A stretch of DNA of 46,082 nt from CAYSDL01 sp964429875 (GTDB lineage Bacteria > Fidelibacterota > Marinisomatia > SCGC-AAA003-L08 > D37C17), in NCBI GenBank assembly GCA_964429875.1, contig CAYSDL010000008.1, forward strand, positions 1 to 46,082, in the 5' to 3' direction. Below the pieces are notes generated by a model that did not search any database, was not told where the DNA came from, and saw nothing but the letters and a program-made list of their open reading frames with translations. The first letter of the stretch is position 1; each line of letters begins with the position of its first letter. Both the position numbers and the translations under genes were made by a program. Below are positions 45,060-46,082 of the stretch, piece after piece.

Positions 45060-46082
45060 TTATGGAGCTAAGATTGTATTAACTATTATTACAATATCAA
45101 CAACATTAACAACTCCATCACCATTTAAATCAGCATGACATTCATTTTCTCCAAGTGAATTTGCTCCTAAAACATGTGACACCATTTGAACTACATCAAC
45201 AACATTTAAAACACCATCATCATTGACATCACCATCAGCTATACAGTCTTCTCCACCACCATCTATTATAATATCAGATTCATATTCTACTGTAACTTGC
45301 CACTCACTATAAATATCTAACTGCTCATCATCATCACAGTAAGCTCCCAGTTCACCTGTTATTTGCACCTCATATACTCCAAAAGGTTCTTGAGTTAATA
45401 CATTTAAATCAGTTGCAGTAATATCAAAACCATCTTGATATTCACTACTTTCTGGCCACACAACAAAATCAATTTGATTCTCATCTACATCTTCAATAGT
45501 AAATGAATGAGGACCACCCCATGGAGTAATATCAAAATAATCAACAATGACTCCTGAGGTTGTAAGAGATTCTCCATATAAAGGACATTGTGATGCAGAA
45601 CTTGCACTAAGATCATACTGTCCATCACAAGTAATAGTTTCACCACTTTCAAAATAACAATTGTTAATAATATCAGAGACTGTAACCTCTCCAGCCTCCC
45701 CTACTGTAATTGTTATATAACCAATTGAAGTTGCTCCTAAATTATCTGTTACTTGTAATGAAAAAACTAAACTTGTAAACTCATTAGGAGCTTCAAAACT
45801 TATACTAGAAGCTTCTGGTTCTCCATAAAATACTGGAGTTCCATTTTCCTGATTCCAATAATAGCTGACAATTGATCCATCTCCGTAGGCATAACTTGAA
45901 GTACCATCTAGCGTTACAAAATCTCCATAATCAACAGAAAAATCATCTCCAATTACAACTATTGGATTTTCATCATAATTGAATAAAATATCAGATTCAT
46001 ATTCTACTGTAACTTGCCACTCACTATAAATATCTAACTGCTCATCATCATCACAGTAAGCTCCCAGTTCACCTGTTATTTG
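45060..46082 (-). CDS. Secreted PKD-like repeat protein with C-terminal dockerin (N-terminus beyond window)
   Basis: The minus frame is open from the window edge to TAA at 45060, so at least 340 residues are encoded. From the edge: part of a domain (ITGELGAYCDDDEQLD), a PKD/K319-like beta-sandwich (about 38-125 of the partial; SVDYGDFVTLDGTSS, ISFEAPNEF, LQVTDNLGATS), a second module with CYFESGETITCDGQYD and PWGGPHSFTIEDVDENQ, a repeat of the first domain, and two dockerin Ca loops (GDVNDDGVLNVVDVV, ADLNGDGVVNVVDIV). Starts inside the fragment such as GTG 45461 are not real. Probably the head of the surface protein operon, 18 bases before the LTD/FlgD protein. Confidence 0.85.
   Translation of the reverse strand, partial: QITGELGAYCDDDEQLDIYSEWQVTVEYESDILFNYDENPIVVIGDDFSVDYGDFVTLDGTSSYAYGDGSIVSYYWNQENGTPVFYGEPEASSISFEAPNEFTSLVFSLQVTDNLGATSIGYITITVGEAGEVTVSDIINNCYFESGETITCDGQYDLSASSASQCPLYGESLTTSGVIVDYFDITPWGGPHSFTIEDVDENQIDFVVWPESSEYQDGFDITATDLNVLTQEPFGVYEVQITGELGAYCDDDEQLDIYSEWQVTVEYESDIIIDGGGEDCIADGDVNDDGVLNVVDVVQMVSHVLGANSLGENECHADLNGDGVVNVVDIVIIVNTILAP
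45270..45365 (-). repeat. Exact 96-base direct repeat, copy 1
   Basis: Identical to 45987-46082 and in the same frame, 717 bases (239 codons) apart. It encodes ITGELGAYCDDDEQLDIY-type sequence next to WQVTVEYESDI. Perfect identity at wobble positions implies recent duplication or gene conversion. Confidence 0.95.
45987..46082 (-). repeat. Exact 96-base direct repeat, copy 2, at the window edge
   Basis: Identical to 45270-45365. It reaches the last base of the window, so the true repeat may be longer. If the window is a whole scaffold, this repeat is the probable reason why assembly stopped here. Confidence 0.95.

Noticed and set aside
45060..45461. A 133-residue protein starting at GTG 45461
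   Set aside because: The frame is open without a stop up to the window edge at 46082, and the upstream part encodes PKD-like and repeated domains, so this is only the C-terminal part of a larger protein.

Overview
This window looks like a scaffold from an uncultured, planktonic marine Gram-negative bacterium. The best guess is the Marinimicrobia/SAR406 lineage near Bacteroidetes/FCB. That placement is inference. It rests on the strong AT bias, the fused LpxC-FabZ enzyme, a Bacteroidetes-type GlmM, a DUF4835 (PorD-like) protein, PorV-like and FlgD-like surface proteins, dockerin-type C-termini and Cys-rich GCTDxxAxNY-type repeats. Two runs of N and probable homopolymer length errors show the assembly is imperfect. 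The right edge stops inside an exact repeat.

Layout. (1) 1-4469, minus: a giant secreted fibronectin-III protein with a cohesin-like N-terminus, cut by the window edge. (2) 4526-18359, plus: a tightly packed housekeeping run. It holds a DUF4835 protein, an EnvC-like LytM protein, the clamp-loader delta' subunit, metG, tatD, rsmA, the primary sigma factor rpoD with a repetitive Lys-rich tail, rpsU, a terminator, glmM, a 23S rRNA m5U methyltransferase, a YadG/YadH-type ABC exporter, and a two-TM K+ channel coupled to a separate cyclic-nucleotide-binding protein. (3) 18383-29174, minus: an envelope biogenesis operon read mrp, uppS, bamA, skp, lpxD, lpxC-fabZ, lpxA, an orphan outer-membrane protein, dxr, rseP. 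It makes lipid A, inserts outer-membrane proteins, and supplies isoprenoid and undecaprenyl precursors. (4) 29248-32122: a ferredoxin (minus) divergent from rng/rne-rplU-rpmA (plus). (5) 32106-46082, minus: PAP2 phosphatase and queG, followed (moving upstream) by a long co-directional block of secreted and outer-membrane proteins with overlapping or abutting ends.

The most interesting part is that last block. From upstream to downstream it encodes a PKD/dockerin protein, a lamin-tail/OB-fold/FlgD-like protein, a PorV-like barrel, a beta-barrel preceded by two ComEA-type helix-hairpin-helix motifs, a FadL-like barrel, a HAD acid phosphatase, a degenerate 5'-nucleotidase fused to an intact EEP nuclease domain, and an EEP nuclease with lamin-tail and dockerin modules. 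I propose that this is an extracellular DNA/nucleotide scavenging or DNA-handling surface system. The domain content and gene packing are visible in the sequence; the joint function is inference.

I saw no rRNA, tRNA, CRISPR array, insertion sequence or phage genes.
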